A stretch of DNA of 64,000 nt from JBBECJ01 sp963763325. Lineage in GTDB: Bacteria > Chloroflexota > Chloroflexia > Thermomicrobiales > CFX8. Numbering within the stretch: position 1 is the first letter of the stretch; each line of letters opens with the position of its first letter. Below, piece after piece: positions 26,596 through 35,366 of this stretch. The position numbers and the translations under genes were made by a program. The DNA lies in contig CAVXOL010000024.1 in the NCBI GenBank assembly GCA_963763325.1, positions 62,001-126,000 of the forward strand, read 5' to 3'. The notes under the pieces are model-generated. The model ran no database searches and was not told the DNA's origin. It saw nothing but the letters and a program-made list of their open reading frames with translations.

Positions 26596-28865
26596 GCGAC
26601 ATCGAAGCGATCGTCCGCTGGTATCTCGCGCTGACGCTGATTGCCGCCGCGCTGCTGCCGTTCGTCGCCTGGCTGGGGAATCGGCTTGGTCCTGCGCGTT
26701 ATGGACTGCTTCGCCCACTGTCGCTCGTGGCGCTGACAGCGATGGTCTGGTGGTCCGCTGCGGTCGCGAATCTGCCCTTCACACGCTGGTCACTCGTTGC
26801 GGCATTAGTGCTGGCGGCAGCCGCTGGCTGGGGATTGTGGGCAAGGCGAGGGATCGACTTCGCAGACTGGCGGTCATTGCTCGCATTCGAGGCGCTCTGG
26901 CTGTTCATGTTCCTCGTCTACGCCTGGTTCCGCGGCTTTCAGCCGGACATCATCAACACCGAGAAGCCAATGGAGATCGCGCTGCTCACCTCGGTCAGCC
27001 GCTCATCGGAGGTACCGGCGCCCGATCCCTGGTTCGCCGGATCAGCAATCAACTACTATTATTTCGGCTACCAGACCTTCGCAAGCGCCATCAACCTGTC
27101 ATCCGTCCCAGCCGCGACCGGCTTCAACCTCGCCCTCGCGACCCTCTTCGCTTCCGGAGCGACTGTCGCCGCCTCGGCTGGCGCGACTCTTTTGCGAGCA
27201 CTCGGCGCATCGCGACGATTGATCGTCATCGGGGCCGGCCTCGCCGTTGTGCTCCTGCTTCTGGCTGGAAACCTGGAAACCGCCAACCGCTACATCGACG
27301 ACCCGGACGCCACGGTTGACGCTGGATGGTGGGACGGAGTCGGATGGCAGGCGAGCAGAGTTATCTACGACAACGACATTTTCGCACCAGGAGACGAACG
27401 GCAGACGATCAACGAATTCCCGGCATTCTCTTTCGTCCTTGGCGACCTCCACCCACACGTGCTCACGCTCCCGATGCTCGCCGTCGTCCTCGTATTAGCA
27501 CTGGGGATCGGACTCTCCCGTGAGCGTGAGTCTTGGCTGAAGCTGAGCGCCATCGGCGCCCTGGTAGGACTCCTGTATGCGTCCAACAGCTGGGACGCGC
27601 CGGCCGGCATGCTGCTGGTGACCGGCTCTCTGGCCGTCGCCTACCGATTCGCGTGGCGACCAGTTATCCGCGACACGCTCATCGTTGCTACCGGAGCGCT
27701 CGTGATGGCCGCCCCATTTCTGCTCCAGTTCAGCGCGCCTGTCGGCGTCGCCAATTCGAGCGTTCCCGGATGGCTGAGCGACATTCCAATCGTCGGACGC
27801 GTCTTCAACACATTTGCGTTCGTCAGTTGGCGCCCGTCGAGCGTCAGCGAGTTGCTGACTGTCCACGGAGTCTGGATAGCCTCATTCGCAGGCTTCGCTG
27901 CCGTCGAGTTGGTCCGTGACCATTCGCTGTTTGACGTCATGCGCCAGCGACTTCACTTCTGGCTCGCGGGAGGTATCCTCGCCTTCGGCGTCGCGATGGC
28001 ATGGGCGCCAGCAATACTGTTGCTGGGCATACCGCTTGGCCTTGCGCTCTGGTTCACAGTCAGATCTGTTCGTCAACCTGTGCGCGTGCTGGCCGGGCTG
28101 TTCGCCGCTGGATTCCTGCTCGCGCTGGTTCCCGAGTTCGTCTACATCCAGGACGTGTTCAACGACCGAATGAACACCGTCTTCAAACTCTTCTACCAGG
28201 CGTGGCTGATGCTAAGCATCGCGAGCGCGGCCGCTCTCGTGTATGCGACCTCTCAGACCCCCCGGACCTATCGGATACCGGCAATTGCCGCCGCGTCGCT
28301 GCTCGTCCTCCTCACCCTCCCCTACACCCCACTTTCCGCGCAGGACTGGACCAACGACTTCGCAGAGCGCCAGGGGCTGGATGGGATGGCCTACATCGCT
28401 CAAAATGCCCCCGGTGATCGCGATGCGATCGATTGGATCGCGAGTCACGCGGCAGATGGAGACATCATTGTCGAGTCACCGGGCTGCTCGTATGCAAATG
28501 CCGCGGGCGCCCCGCTCAGCCGCGTATCCGCATTCAGCGGAGTTCCGACGATCCTTGGCTGGCACGGACACGAGTCACAGTGGCGCCGTGGAGAATTTAC
28601 TGCGATCGGAGAGATTCTCGACCAACGCGCCGCTCAGGCAAATGCGATTCTCGACGGTACGATTTCAGCATCAGAGACCGACGTGCGCTTCGTTGTGCTT
28701 GGCCGGCAGGAGGTCCTGGGTACTCCGGACTGCAACCTGACCTACCCGCGCGACACAGACCCGGCCGATGCGCTCGTGTCGGCAGGATGGGACGTTGCCT
28801 TCGTGAGCGGTGATCTGACGATCTTCGCTCGGCCTGATGACCCGGTTGTGGCACAATTGCGTTGA
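26592..28865 (+). CDS. DUF2298 (Chlor_Arch_YYY) membrane protein
   Basis: A 757-aa polytopic protein homologous to the second half of its upstream neighbour. Shared motifs appear in the same order: INYYYFGYQTFASAINL, FPAFSFVLGDLHPHVLTLP, ASNSWDAPAGM, and DRMNTVFKLFYQAW, then a soluble C-terminal domain with GVPTILGWHGHESQWR. The tyrosine triplet gives the family its name. Function is unknown; by structure it is a likely GT-C-type transferase working on lipid-linked sugars. The GTG start at 26592 overlaps the preceding TGA. The next promoter begins inside its stop codon. Confidence 0.85.
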   Translation: MSDIEAIVRWYLALTLIAAALLPFVAWLGNRLGPARYGLLRPLSLVALTAMVWWSAAVANLPFTRWSLVAALVLAAAAGWGLWARRGIDFADWRSLLAFEALWLFMFLVYAWFRGFQPDIINTEKPMEIALLTSVSRSSEVPAPDPWFAGSAINYYYFGYQTFASAINLSSVPAATGFNLALATLFASGATVAASAGATLLRALGASRRLIVIGAGLAVVLLLLAGNLETANRYIDDPDATVDAGWWDGVGWQASRVIYDNDIFAPGDERQTINEFPAFSFVLGDLHPHVLTLPMLAVVLVLALGIGLSRERESWLKLSAIGALVGLLYASNSWDAPAGMLLVTGSLAVAYRFAWRPVIRDTLIVATGALVMAAPFLLQFSAPVGVANSSVPGWLSDIPIVGRVFNTFAFVSWRPSSVSELLTVHGVWIASFAGFAAVELVRDHSLFDVMRQRLHFWLAGGILAFGVAMAWAPAILLLGIPLGLALWFTVRSVRQPVRVLAGLFAAGFLLALVPEFVYIQDVFNDRMNTVFKLFYQAWLMLSIASAAALVYATSQTPRTYRIPAIAAASLLVLLTLPYTPLSAQDWTNDFAERQGLDGMAYIAQNAPGDRDAIDWIASHAADGDIIVESPGCSYANAAGAPLSRVSAFSGVPTILGWHGHESQWRRGEFTAIGEILDQRAAQANAILDGTISASETDVRFVVLGRQEVLGTPDCNLTYPRDTDPADALVSAGWDVAFVSGDLTIFARPDDPVVAQLR

Positions 28866-28891
28866 TCCGGAATACCGAAATCTGGTAGGAT
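28862..28891 (+). promoter_or_regulatory. sigma-70-type promoter of the infC operon
   Basis: TTGATC (28862-28867) overlapping the stop of the upstream gene, 18-base spacer, TAGGAT (28886-28891). The roughly 75-base leader that follows contains a CCCC-AGCGT-GGGG hairpin before the infC ribosome site. Confidence 0.55.
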
Positions 28892-28972
28892 TTCAGCCTG
28901 TCCCCAGCGTGGGGTATTTGGTGTTGTCTACGATACGGCACCGATCCAATCATGTTCTACAGGAGGTACGCC

Positions 28973-29581
28973 ATAAGCACCAGACCAGTTCGAGTCAACG
29001 AGCGCATTCGTGTCCGCGAGGTTCGTCTGATTGATGAGGACGGAACGCAGCTCGGGGTCGTCCAGACGCGTGACGCCCTGGAAACTGCGCGCGAGAAGGG
29101 TCTGGATCTCGTCGAGGTCCAGCCGAACGCCGTCCCGCCCGTCTGCCGGCTCATGGATTATGGGCGGTTCCGTTACGAGGAGAGCCGCAAGGAACGAGAG
29201 TCGCGCAAGAAATCAAAGGGCGCGGTCCTCAAGGAAGTGCGGATCTATCCGAAAATCGGCGATCACGATCTGCACACGAAGGCCCGTCAGGCGCAGCGCT
29301 TCCTGGAAGATGGCGACAAGGTCAAGGTTGCCGTCCTGTTCCGGGGCCGTGAGATGCTGCACCAGGAGATCGGTCGCGAGTTGCTCAAGCAGGTCGTTGC
29401 ACAGTTGCAGCCGTACAGCTCGGTAGACCAGGATGCGCGGATGGAAGGACGGACGATGTCCGTTCTGCTCAGTCCGAAGAGAGAGTTCGTCAAGGTCGAC
29501 GGGGTGAGCCCGGCCGACCTCGAGAAGGCCCGTGCCGCACAGGCTGAGGCGACCCGTGAAGAGGCGCCTGTCGAGGGCTAG
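28973..29581 (+). CDS. infC: translation initiation factor IF-3, ATA start
   Basis: IF-3 binds the 30S subunit, blocks 50S joining and proofreads start codons. About 202 aa. The N-domain has INERIR-like VNERIRVREVRLIDEDG and the linker/C-domain DYGRFRYEESRKERESRKK, KEVRIYPKIGDHDL, KVKVAVLFRGREM. The nearest ATG (28952) has no ribosome site and makes an odd extension. A perfect AGGAGG at 28961-28966 sits six bases before ATA at 28973, where IF-3 homology begins (STRPVRVNERI). I therefore assign the rare ATA start; non-standard starts (ATT) are known for infC in other bacteria, where IF-3 autoregulates through them. Confidence 0.92.
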   Translation: MSTRPVRVNERIRVREVRLIDEDGTQLGVVQTRDALETAREKGLDLVEVQPNAVPPVCRLMDYGRFRYEESRKERESRKKSKGAVLKEVRIYPKIGDHDLHTKARQAQRFLEDGDKVKVAVLFRGREMLHQEIGRELLKQVVAQLQPYSSVDQDARMEGRTMSVLLSPKREFVKVDGVSPADLEKARAAQAEATREEAPVEG

Positions 29582-29606
29582 ACGCAATATACGCGATCAA
29601 CGAGGT

Positions 29607-29629
29607 GCGGCGCCGCGCAGCGGCGCCGT
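29607..29629 (+). promoter_or_regulatory. GC-rich hairpin between infC and rpmI
   Basis: GGCGCCGC (29609-29616) and GCGGCGCC (29620-29627) form an 8-bp stem with a 3-base loop, extendable by two pairs. It may be an attenuator or an mRNA stability element; L20 feedback on this operon is known in other bacteria, but no such site can be confirmed here. Confidence 0.45.
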
Positions 29630-29669
29630 TCCGGTGTCACCATGAAGCAGGGAGTGAGGGGGCGGTACC

Positions 29670-29873
29670 ATGCCGAAGATGAAGACCAACAAGCAGGCCG
29701 CACGCCGGTTCAAGATAACCGGAACCGGCAAAGTGATGCGCGCTCATGGTGGCAAGAGCCACCTGCGTCGCAAGAAGTCCAAGAGGTCGCGGAACATGTT
29801 CGACAAGATGTTCGAAGTCAACGCGGCCGACCGCAAGCGCATCAAGCGCCTGCTGCCGTACGGCACGAACTAG
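29670..29873 (+). CDS. rpmI: 50S ribosomal protein L35
   Basis: A 67-aa basic ribosomal protein. MPKMKTNKQAARRFKITGTG is the typical start and HLRRKKSKRSRNM the typical middle. A GGGGG tract precedes the ATG by six bases. Second gene of the classical infC-rpmI-rplT order. Confidence 0.97.
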   Translation: MPKMKTNKQAARRFKITGTGKVMRAHGGKSHLRRKKSKRSRNMFDKMFEVNAADRKRIKRLLPYGTN

Positions 29874-29929
29874 TCCAGCTCGATCCGGCCGCCAACCCGG
29901 TCCGGCATACTTTCGGAGGGATCTGACCA

Positions 29930-30283
29930 ATGGCTCGAATCAAGCGTGGCGTGACCACACGGCGCAGGCACAGGGCGGTTCTTAACCGCGCCGAGGGGTT
30001 CCGCGGGACACGCAATCGCCTCTTCAAGCGCGCCAACGAAGCAGTCATGCGCTCGCTCATGTACCAGTATCGCGACCGGCGAACACGCAAGCGCCAGATG
30101 CGCCGCCTCTGGATCACGCGTATCAACGCAGCCGCCCGTGAGAATGGCATGACCTATGGACGCTTCATTGAAGGCCTCCACAAGGCTGGCGTGACGGTCG
30201 ATCGAAAGATTCTCGCAGACCTCGCCGTCCGCGATGCCGCCGCGTTCTCGAAGTTTGTTGAGGTCGCGCGAGGCGCCATCTAG
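29930..30283 (+). CDS. rplT: 50S ribosomal protein L20
   Basis: A 117-aa basic protein that binds 23S rRNA early in 50S assembly. It shows ARIKRGVTTRRRHRAVL, GFRGTRNRLFKRANEAV, LWITRINAAARENGMTYGRF and the expected C-terminal VDRKILADLAVRD. GGAGG lies nine bases before the ATG. In several bacteria L20 represses its own operon. Confidence 0.97.
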   Translation: MARIKRGVTTRRRHRAVLNRAEGFRGTRNRLFKRANEAVMRSLMYQYRDRRTRKRQMRRLWITRINAAARENGMTYGRFIEGLHKAGVTVDRKILADLAVRDAAAFSKFVEVARGAI

Positions 30284-30292
30284 GCGCGCCCG

Positions 30293-31115
30293 GTGACCGT
30301 CACGAACGCTCCTCATGGCTGGGACGAGCTGATCACCAGCCCGGCCAACCCAACGATCAAGCTGGCCCGCTCGCTGCACCGGAGACGGATGCGACACCGC
30401 GAGCGGGCGATTCTTGTCGAAGGCACACGTGCCATCCACGCCGCGAGCGAGCACGGCGCTGAGATCCGTGCCCTGCTGATCGACGCGGCCCGAGCGGGAG
30501 ATGTCGATCCACTGTTGCTGTCGAGCCTGCGAGAAACCGCTCGGCGCGTCCTCCTGGTCGACGCTCCACTCTTTCAACAGGTTACGGAAACTGACCATCC
30601 GCAGCCGCTGGTTGCGATCTGCGCGATGCCGAACGTTGTCCTACCGATCGATTCGACATTTGTCGTCGCTCTCGACGGTGTTCGTGACCCGGGGAACCTC
30701 GGGACACTCCTCGCGTAGCAGCGCAGCGGCCGGAGCGGACGGAGTTGCCATCCTGCATGGGAGCGTCGATCCGTATAATCCCAAGGCAGTCCGCGCCTCG
30801 GTCGGAGCCATCTTTGCGCTGCCGATTCAATCATTCGCTGCTGTGGAAGACATTTCTGACCGTTGCTTTCTCGAGCGTCCGAACGTCGTTGTCGCCGACT
30901 CTGACGCCGAACTCTCGTACGATGCTGTCGACTGGACTCAGCCGTCGCTTCTCATAATCGGGGGTGAAGCAGAAGGAGTCAGTCCAGAGGTGCGTACGTA
31001 CGCGGATATCGCCGTCTCGATCCCGATGGCGCCTGGTGTCGAATCGCTCAACGCAGCCGTCGCAGGATCAATCGTTGCCTTCGAGATCGCTCGGCAGCGA
31101 CGTGCGATTCGCTGA
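30293..31115 (+). CDS. SpoU/TrmH-family RNA methyltransferase (frameshift near 30712)
   Basis: SAM-dependent 2'-O-ribose methyltransferase with the trefoil-knot SPOUT fold, acting on rRNA or tRNA. It starts with GTG at 30293, nine bases after rplT. The N-terminal substrate-binding domain (ITSPANPTIKLARSLHRRRMRHRERAILVEG, cut at motif RERAILVEGTRA) is followed by motif 1 LDGVRDPGNLGTLLRSSAAAGADGV, which spans a one-base insertion at about 30712. Motif 2 IIGGEAEGVSPEV and motif 3 IPMAPGVESLNAAVAGSIVAFE complete the site. Reconstructed length is about 273 aa. It is probably an rRNA methylase co-transcribed with the ribosomal proteins. Confidence 0.9.
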
Positions 31116-31117
31116 TT

Positions 31118-31143
31118 TTCCGCGTACATACGCGGAATATTTC
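31118..31143 (+). terminator. rho-independent terminator, or operator, after the methyltransferase
   Basis: TTCCGCGTA / TACGCGGAA form a 9-bp stem with a 2-base loop, followed by TATTTCTTT. It ends the infC operon. The same palindrome lies directly upstream of the hup promoter and resembles one at 36.8 kb, so an operator role is possible. Confidence 0.65.
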
Positions 31144-31144
31144 T

Positions 31145-31172
31145 TTGGCTTGCCGCTCATCTGTGCTATAGT
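31145..31172 (+). promoter_or_regulatory. promoter of the HU gene
   Basis: TTGGCT (31145-31150), 16-base spacer and TATAGT (31167-31172) preceded by TGC, an extended -10. It lies 70 bases upstream of the hup ATG. Confidence 0.65.
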
Positions 31173-31241
31173 CGCTCCCTGACCCCTCCGCCGTTGCGAT
31201 TGATGCATGGCGGTTCGACCGGGATGAGGAGGCAATACAGC

Positions 31242-31526
31242 ATGAGGAAGCAGGATCTGGTTAAGGCCGTTGCAGGTAGCACTAATATGCCCGAAGGACA
31301 GGTCTCGACTGTCGTTCAGGCCACCTTCGACGCCATCCGCGACAGCCTTGCCAGCGGCGAGGAAGTGACCATCACCGGATTCGGCTCGTTCCGAATCTCT
31401 GAGCGCGGTGCGCGCGAGGGCCGCAACCCGCAGACCGGCGATCGCATCACGATCCCCGCTCGCAAAAGTCCATCCTTCCGGCCAGGCACGCAGCTCAAGC
31501 GGGCAGTCGGCGGCGACGACGCATAG
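31242..31526 (+). CDS. hup: HU-family nucleoid DNA-binding protein
   Basis: A 94-aa histone-like protein that bends and compacts DNA as a dimer. It has the HU/IHF signature GFGSFRISERGAREGRNPQTG followed by IPARKSPSFRPG. An upstream ATG at 31194 is in frame, but the ATG at 31242 follows GGAGG by nine bases and matches the usual MxKxDLV start. It stands alone between two hairpins with its own promoter. Confidence 0.95.
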   Translation: MRKQDLVKAVAGSTNMPEGQVSTVVQATFDAIRDSLASGEEVTITGFGSFRISERGAREGRNPQTGDRITIPARKSPSFRPGTQLKRAVGGDDA

Positions 31527-31553
31527 TTCCCCGGCCTACATCGAAAGACCGCG

Positions 31554-31580
31554 ACAGGCTCCCTCAATCGGGGAGCCTGT
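31554..31580 (+). terminator. stem-loop after hup
   Basis: ACAGGCTCCC / GGGAGCCTGT, a perfect 10-bp stem with a 7-base loop, 28 bases past the hup stop. No T-run follows. It lies 30 bases before the next start codon, so it could also act on that mRNA. Confidence 0.6.
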
Positions 31581-31611
31581 TCCGTCGCCAGTGTCACCTC
31601 AGGAGGTCTGC

Positions 31612-32217
31612 GTGGACCAGTTCATTGGAAAACGCATCATCGTTACTGGCGCGTCGAATTCCGGCAAGAGCACCCTGGCAGAGAGGCTCGCCGCGACACT
31701 CGGAGTGCCGTACATCGAACTCGACGCCCTCCATTGGGAAGACGGATGGGTCGAAGCGGAACAGGACGTGTTCCGTGAACGCATCCGTGCGGCCATCGAG
31801 CCGGAGTCGTGGGTGATGGCAGGTAACTACCTTCAGAAGCAGCAGGATGTCAGTTGGCCGATGGCTGACACGATCGTCTTCCTCGATCTCAGCATGCCAA
31901 CGGTCCTGCAACGCTGCATTCGGCGCTCCTGGCGCCGCTGGAGGACGCAGGAGCCGCTCTACGGCGGCGAGAACCGTGAGAACTTCTGGGAACACCTGAT
32001 GCTTTGGGACACCGAAAAATCGCTGATCGCCCACATCATCTCGACGCATCCTCGTCGCCGCCGGGACTTTGAATCGATGTCACGCGATCCGCGCTGGGCG
32101 CACCTCACGTTTATTCGTCTCCGATCAGTCGCGGAGGTAGACGCTTGGCTCGCCGACGTAAGCCGCGCATCCGCGGCTGGCCGCGAATCGGGCAGGTTCG
32201 TTCGGGCCAGTCAGTAA
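31612..32217 (+). CDS. P-loop NTPase, adenylate-kinase-like (topology-modulation type)
   Basis: A 201-aa protein with Walker A VTGASNSGKSTLAERLA, followed by PYIELDALHWEDGW, a pattern found in small kinase-like proteins annotated as AAA or DNA topology modulation proteins (FlaR-like). The DTIVFLDLSMPTVLQRCIRRSWRR stretch is the Walker B strand plus lid-type arginines. Substrate unknown. The GTG at 31612 has AGGAGG five bases upstream; the longer frame starting inside hup is spurious. The last 15 residues are variable. Nothing in the neighbourhood explains its role. Confidence 0.8.
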   Translation: MDQFIGKRIIVTGASNSGKSTLAERLAATLGVPYIELDALHWEDGWVEAEQDVFRERIRAAIEPESWVMAGNYLQKQQDVSWPMADTIVFLDLSMPTVLQRCIRRSWRRWRTQEPLYGGENRENFWEHLMLWDTEKSLIAHIISTHPRRRRDFESMSRDPRWAHLTFIRLRSVAEVDAWLADVSRASAAGRESGRFVRASQ

Positions 32218-32240
32218 GATCACACGATTCGTGTCGAGGG

Positions 32241-33282
32241 TCAGGAAACGGTTGCGGCCGTCGCGTCGCTAGGCTCCCCGACGCTCCGGTCGCGCGCCGG
32301 GATCGCATCGCGCAGGAGCTCCGGCAGGCGCACCTCGGCCGCGTGTTCCGCGGTCCGGATCGCGCTCACCAGCCCACGTGTCGTTGAGCGACCGTGAGCG
32401 ACAATGACGACCCCATTGACGCCGAGCAGTGCCGCGCCGCCGATCCCCTCAAAGTCCATGTTGTCGCGCATTCTCCGGAACGCGGGCCGCAGCATCATCG
32501 CCAGGAGTTTGTCACGCCAGTTAGCCGTCAACTCGCGTCGTAACGCCGACTGGATGCTCGCGGCGGTTCCTTCGGCGATCTTGAGGCCGATGTTGCCTGT
32601 GAAGCCGTCTGTGACCGTTACCGCCGGCGGCTTGTCGAGCATTTCGCCACCTTCGACATAGCCGATGTAGTTCAGATCAGAGCGCTCGAAGAGTTCCTGG
32701 GCTGCCCGAGTCAGCGCGTTCCCCTTGCTCGACTCCTCGCCGTTCGAGAGCAACGCCACGCTCGGGTTGGGAACGTCGAGGACCGCCTTCGAGTACGCAG
32801 CTCCAAGGTAACCGAACTGAAGCAGCATCTCAGGCTTTCGGGTCGATGACCGCTCCAATGTCGAGCGCGTATGAGTGGTAGGTGTTGATCGCAGGAATGC
32901 GCGTGCCCAATGGCGGTCGAGAAACTCCGCGAATGCGCCCCAACGTCATCAACGCCGCCGCAACGACCGCTCCGCTGTGGCCGGCTGAGACGACTGCGTC
33001 AGCAGCGCCAGATTTCATCAGCCCAAGCGCGACCGTGATCGAGTTGTTGGCCTTGCGACGCACTGAATGCACCGCCGATTCGCCCATCCCGATCTGTTCC
33101 TCCGCATGCACGATCTCGAACGCATCCACCGGGGTGTTGCGGCTTCGCAATTCGGCTTCGACTTCCGGCTTACGCCCGACGAGTATCAACCGAATCCTGG
33201 GATCGCTTGCGAGTTCCAGCGCTGCTGAGATGTTACGAGGAACTCCGAAATCGCCACCGTGTGCATCGAGCGCGATCCGCAT
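32241..33282 (-). CDS. plsX: phosphate acyltransferase PlsX (frameshift near 32840)
   Basis: Converts acyl-ACP to acyl-phosphate, first step of the PlsX/PlsY route to phospholipids; PlsY is at 61.2 kb. The N-terminal half shows MRIALDAHGGDFGVP, MGESAVHSVRRKANNSI and AVVSAGHSGAVVAAA. The second half shows FGYLGAAYSKAVL, VALLSNGEESSKGN, YIGYVEGGEM and VTDGFTGNIGLKIAEG. They lie in different frames and join at about 32840 as IDPKPEMLLQFG. Reconstructed length is about 346 aa. The C-terminal 20 residues are divergent. Confidence 0.92.
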
Positions 33283-33370
33283 AGTTACTGTCTCTCCGAA
33301 CGAGCCGCTGAACGCCAGTTAACAACCGGAATGCTTCGGAAACGTAGGGTATCACTCTCGTGTCAGACGC

Positions 33371-33417
33371 GAAACACCCTCGCAAGCGTCGGTTCGACGG
33401 CGCGGCGAGGGTGTTTC
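33371..33417. terminator. 13-bp inverted repeat after gyrB
   Basis: GAAACACCCTCGC / GCGAGGGTGTTTC, perfect, with a 21-base loop, lying just past the gyrB stop and before plsX on the minus strand. It has no T-tract. It probably ends or stabilises the gyrB transcript. Confidence 0.6.
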
Positions 33418-33427
33418 AGCAACCGTT

Positions 33428-35366
33428 TTACACGTCGAGATTCTGGACCTCACGTGCGTGCGTCTGGATGAATCGTTTGCGTGGTGGAACGGCGTTCCCC
33501 ATCAGCATGTCGAACGTCTCATCCGAGTGGACCGCGTCCTCAATCGTGACCTGCAACAACGTTCGTGACGCCGTATCCATCGTCGTCTCCCAGAGTTGCT
33601 CAGGGTTCATCTCACCGAGTCCCTTGTAACGCTGGAGCTCGATTCGACCCTCGCCCAGCTCCTGCTGAACGCGTTCGCGCTCTTCGTCGTTGTAGACCCA
33701 GCGAACGTCATTGCCCTTCTGCATCCGGTAAAGCGGAGGCTGGGCGATGTAGAGCCGTCCGTCGACGATCAGGCTCTCCATGTGTCGGAAGAAGAACGTC
33801 AACAGCAGCGTCCGAATGTGTGCCCCGTCGACGTCGGCATCGGTCATGATAATGACGCGGTGGTAGCGCAGCTTGGTGGGTCGAAGGTCGTCTGCCGATG
33901 CCGGTCCCCAGCGCGGTGATCAGCGCCGGATTTCGCATTTTGCAGCATCTTATCGAGCCGCGCCTTCTCGACATTCAGGATCTTGCCCCGCAACGGCAGA
34001 ATCGCCTGGAAGCGGCGGTCGCGACCCTGCTTGGCCGAGCCACCGGCCGAGTCACCCTCGACGATGTACAACTCTGCCCTCGCCGGGTCGCGCTCGGAGC
34101 AGTCGGCCAGCTTGCCAGGCAACGAGAACGTGTCGAGGCTGCCCTTGCGCTGGACCAGGTCGCGCGCCTTCCGGGCGGCGTCGCGGGCGCGCGCCGCAGT
34201 GATGCATTTGTCGACGATCCGTTTGGCAGCCTGTGGGTTTTCTTCCAGATGCTGCGCCAGGAGTTCGTTAACGACCGACTGAACGGCGCCAGCCATCGGC
34301 GTTACCCAGCTTGCCCTTCGTCTGCCCTTCGAACTGTGGCTCCGGCAGCTTCACGCTGACGATCGCCGCAGAGTCCCTCACGAACATCCTCGCCGCTCAG
34401 GCTTTCGTCGTTCTCCTTCAGGAAGCCGTTCTTACGGGCGTACTCGTTGATCGTCCGTGTCAGCGCCGTCTTGAAGCCGGTCAGGTGTGACCCACCATCG
34501 ACGGTGTTGATGTTGTTCGCGAACGTGTGAGTCGACTCACCGTAGGTGTCGTTGTACTGCAACGCGACCTCGACGATGAAGTCGCCGACCTGCCGATACA
34601 TGTAGAACGGCTTCGGGTGCAGTACCGCTCGCGTCTTGTTCAGGTGCCGGACGAACGACTGGATTCCGCCTTCGAAATAGAACGTCATCTCGCGGTCGCT
34701 TCGCTCGTCAGTGAAGATGATTCGAAGCCCCTTCGTCAGGTAGGCCATCTCCCGGAACCGATTCGCCAGCGTGTCGAAGTTGTAGTCGAGCGTGTCGAAG
34801 ATCGTCGCGTCCGGCATCCAGTGCTGCGTTGTACCGTGATCGTCAGGATCGGACGAGCCGACCTTTCGAACCGGACCAGTCGGGATACCCGTCCGATATT
34901 CCTGCCGGTGCAGATTACCGTCGCGGCGGACTTCGGCGATCATCCACTCGGAGAGGCCATTGACAACCGAAACACCTACGCCGTGCAGTCCGGAGGACAT
35001 CTTGTAGCCCTCGCCACCGAACTTGCCGCCCGCGTGCAGGATCGTCATCACGACCTCGAGCGCCGACTTGTTGAGCTTCGGATGCTTGCCGGTCGGAATA
35101 CCGCGACCATTGTCGCTGACCGTCACGGATGCGTCAGGGTGGATGGTAATCCGTACCGTATCGCAGTGCCCGCCAATCGCTTCGTCAATCGCGTTATCGA
35201 CAACCTCAGTGATCAGATGGTGCAGCCCGCGTAGATCGGTGCTGCCGATATACATGCCAGGTCGCCGCCGAACTGCTTCAAGTCCCTCCAGGACTTCGAT
35301 GTCCTTCGCGTCGTACGACTTCCTCGTCGGTGTGCTTGGTTTGGTTGCCTGTGCCACGTTCGTCAT
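33428..35366 (-). CDS. gyrB: DNA gyrase subunit B (four frameshifts)
   Basis: ATPase subunit of gyrase. The first 330 residues are intact: YIGSTDLRGLHHLITEVVDNAIDEA (Bergerat fold, with catalytic Glu), DNGRGIP, GGKFGGEGYKMSSGLHGVG. Later parts are found in other frames: AQHLEENPQAAKRIVDKC, the toprim motif YIVEGDSAGGSAKQGRD, LPLRGKILNVEKA, RVIIMTDADVDGAHIRTLLLTFF, QRYKGLGEMNPEQLWETTMD and the end QTHAREVQNLDV. Breaks fall near 34380, 34300, 33945 and 33895. All catalytic motifs survive and the gene is essential, so these are almost certainly sequence errors. ATG 35366 overlaps the stop of the upstream membrane gene (TAATG). Confidence 0.93.

Noticed and set aside
28952..28972. ATG start at 28952 for infC
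   Set aside because: It has no ribosome site; the AGGAGG lies inside this extension and is spaced for the ATA codon.
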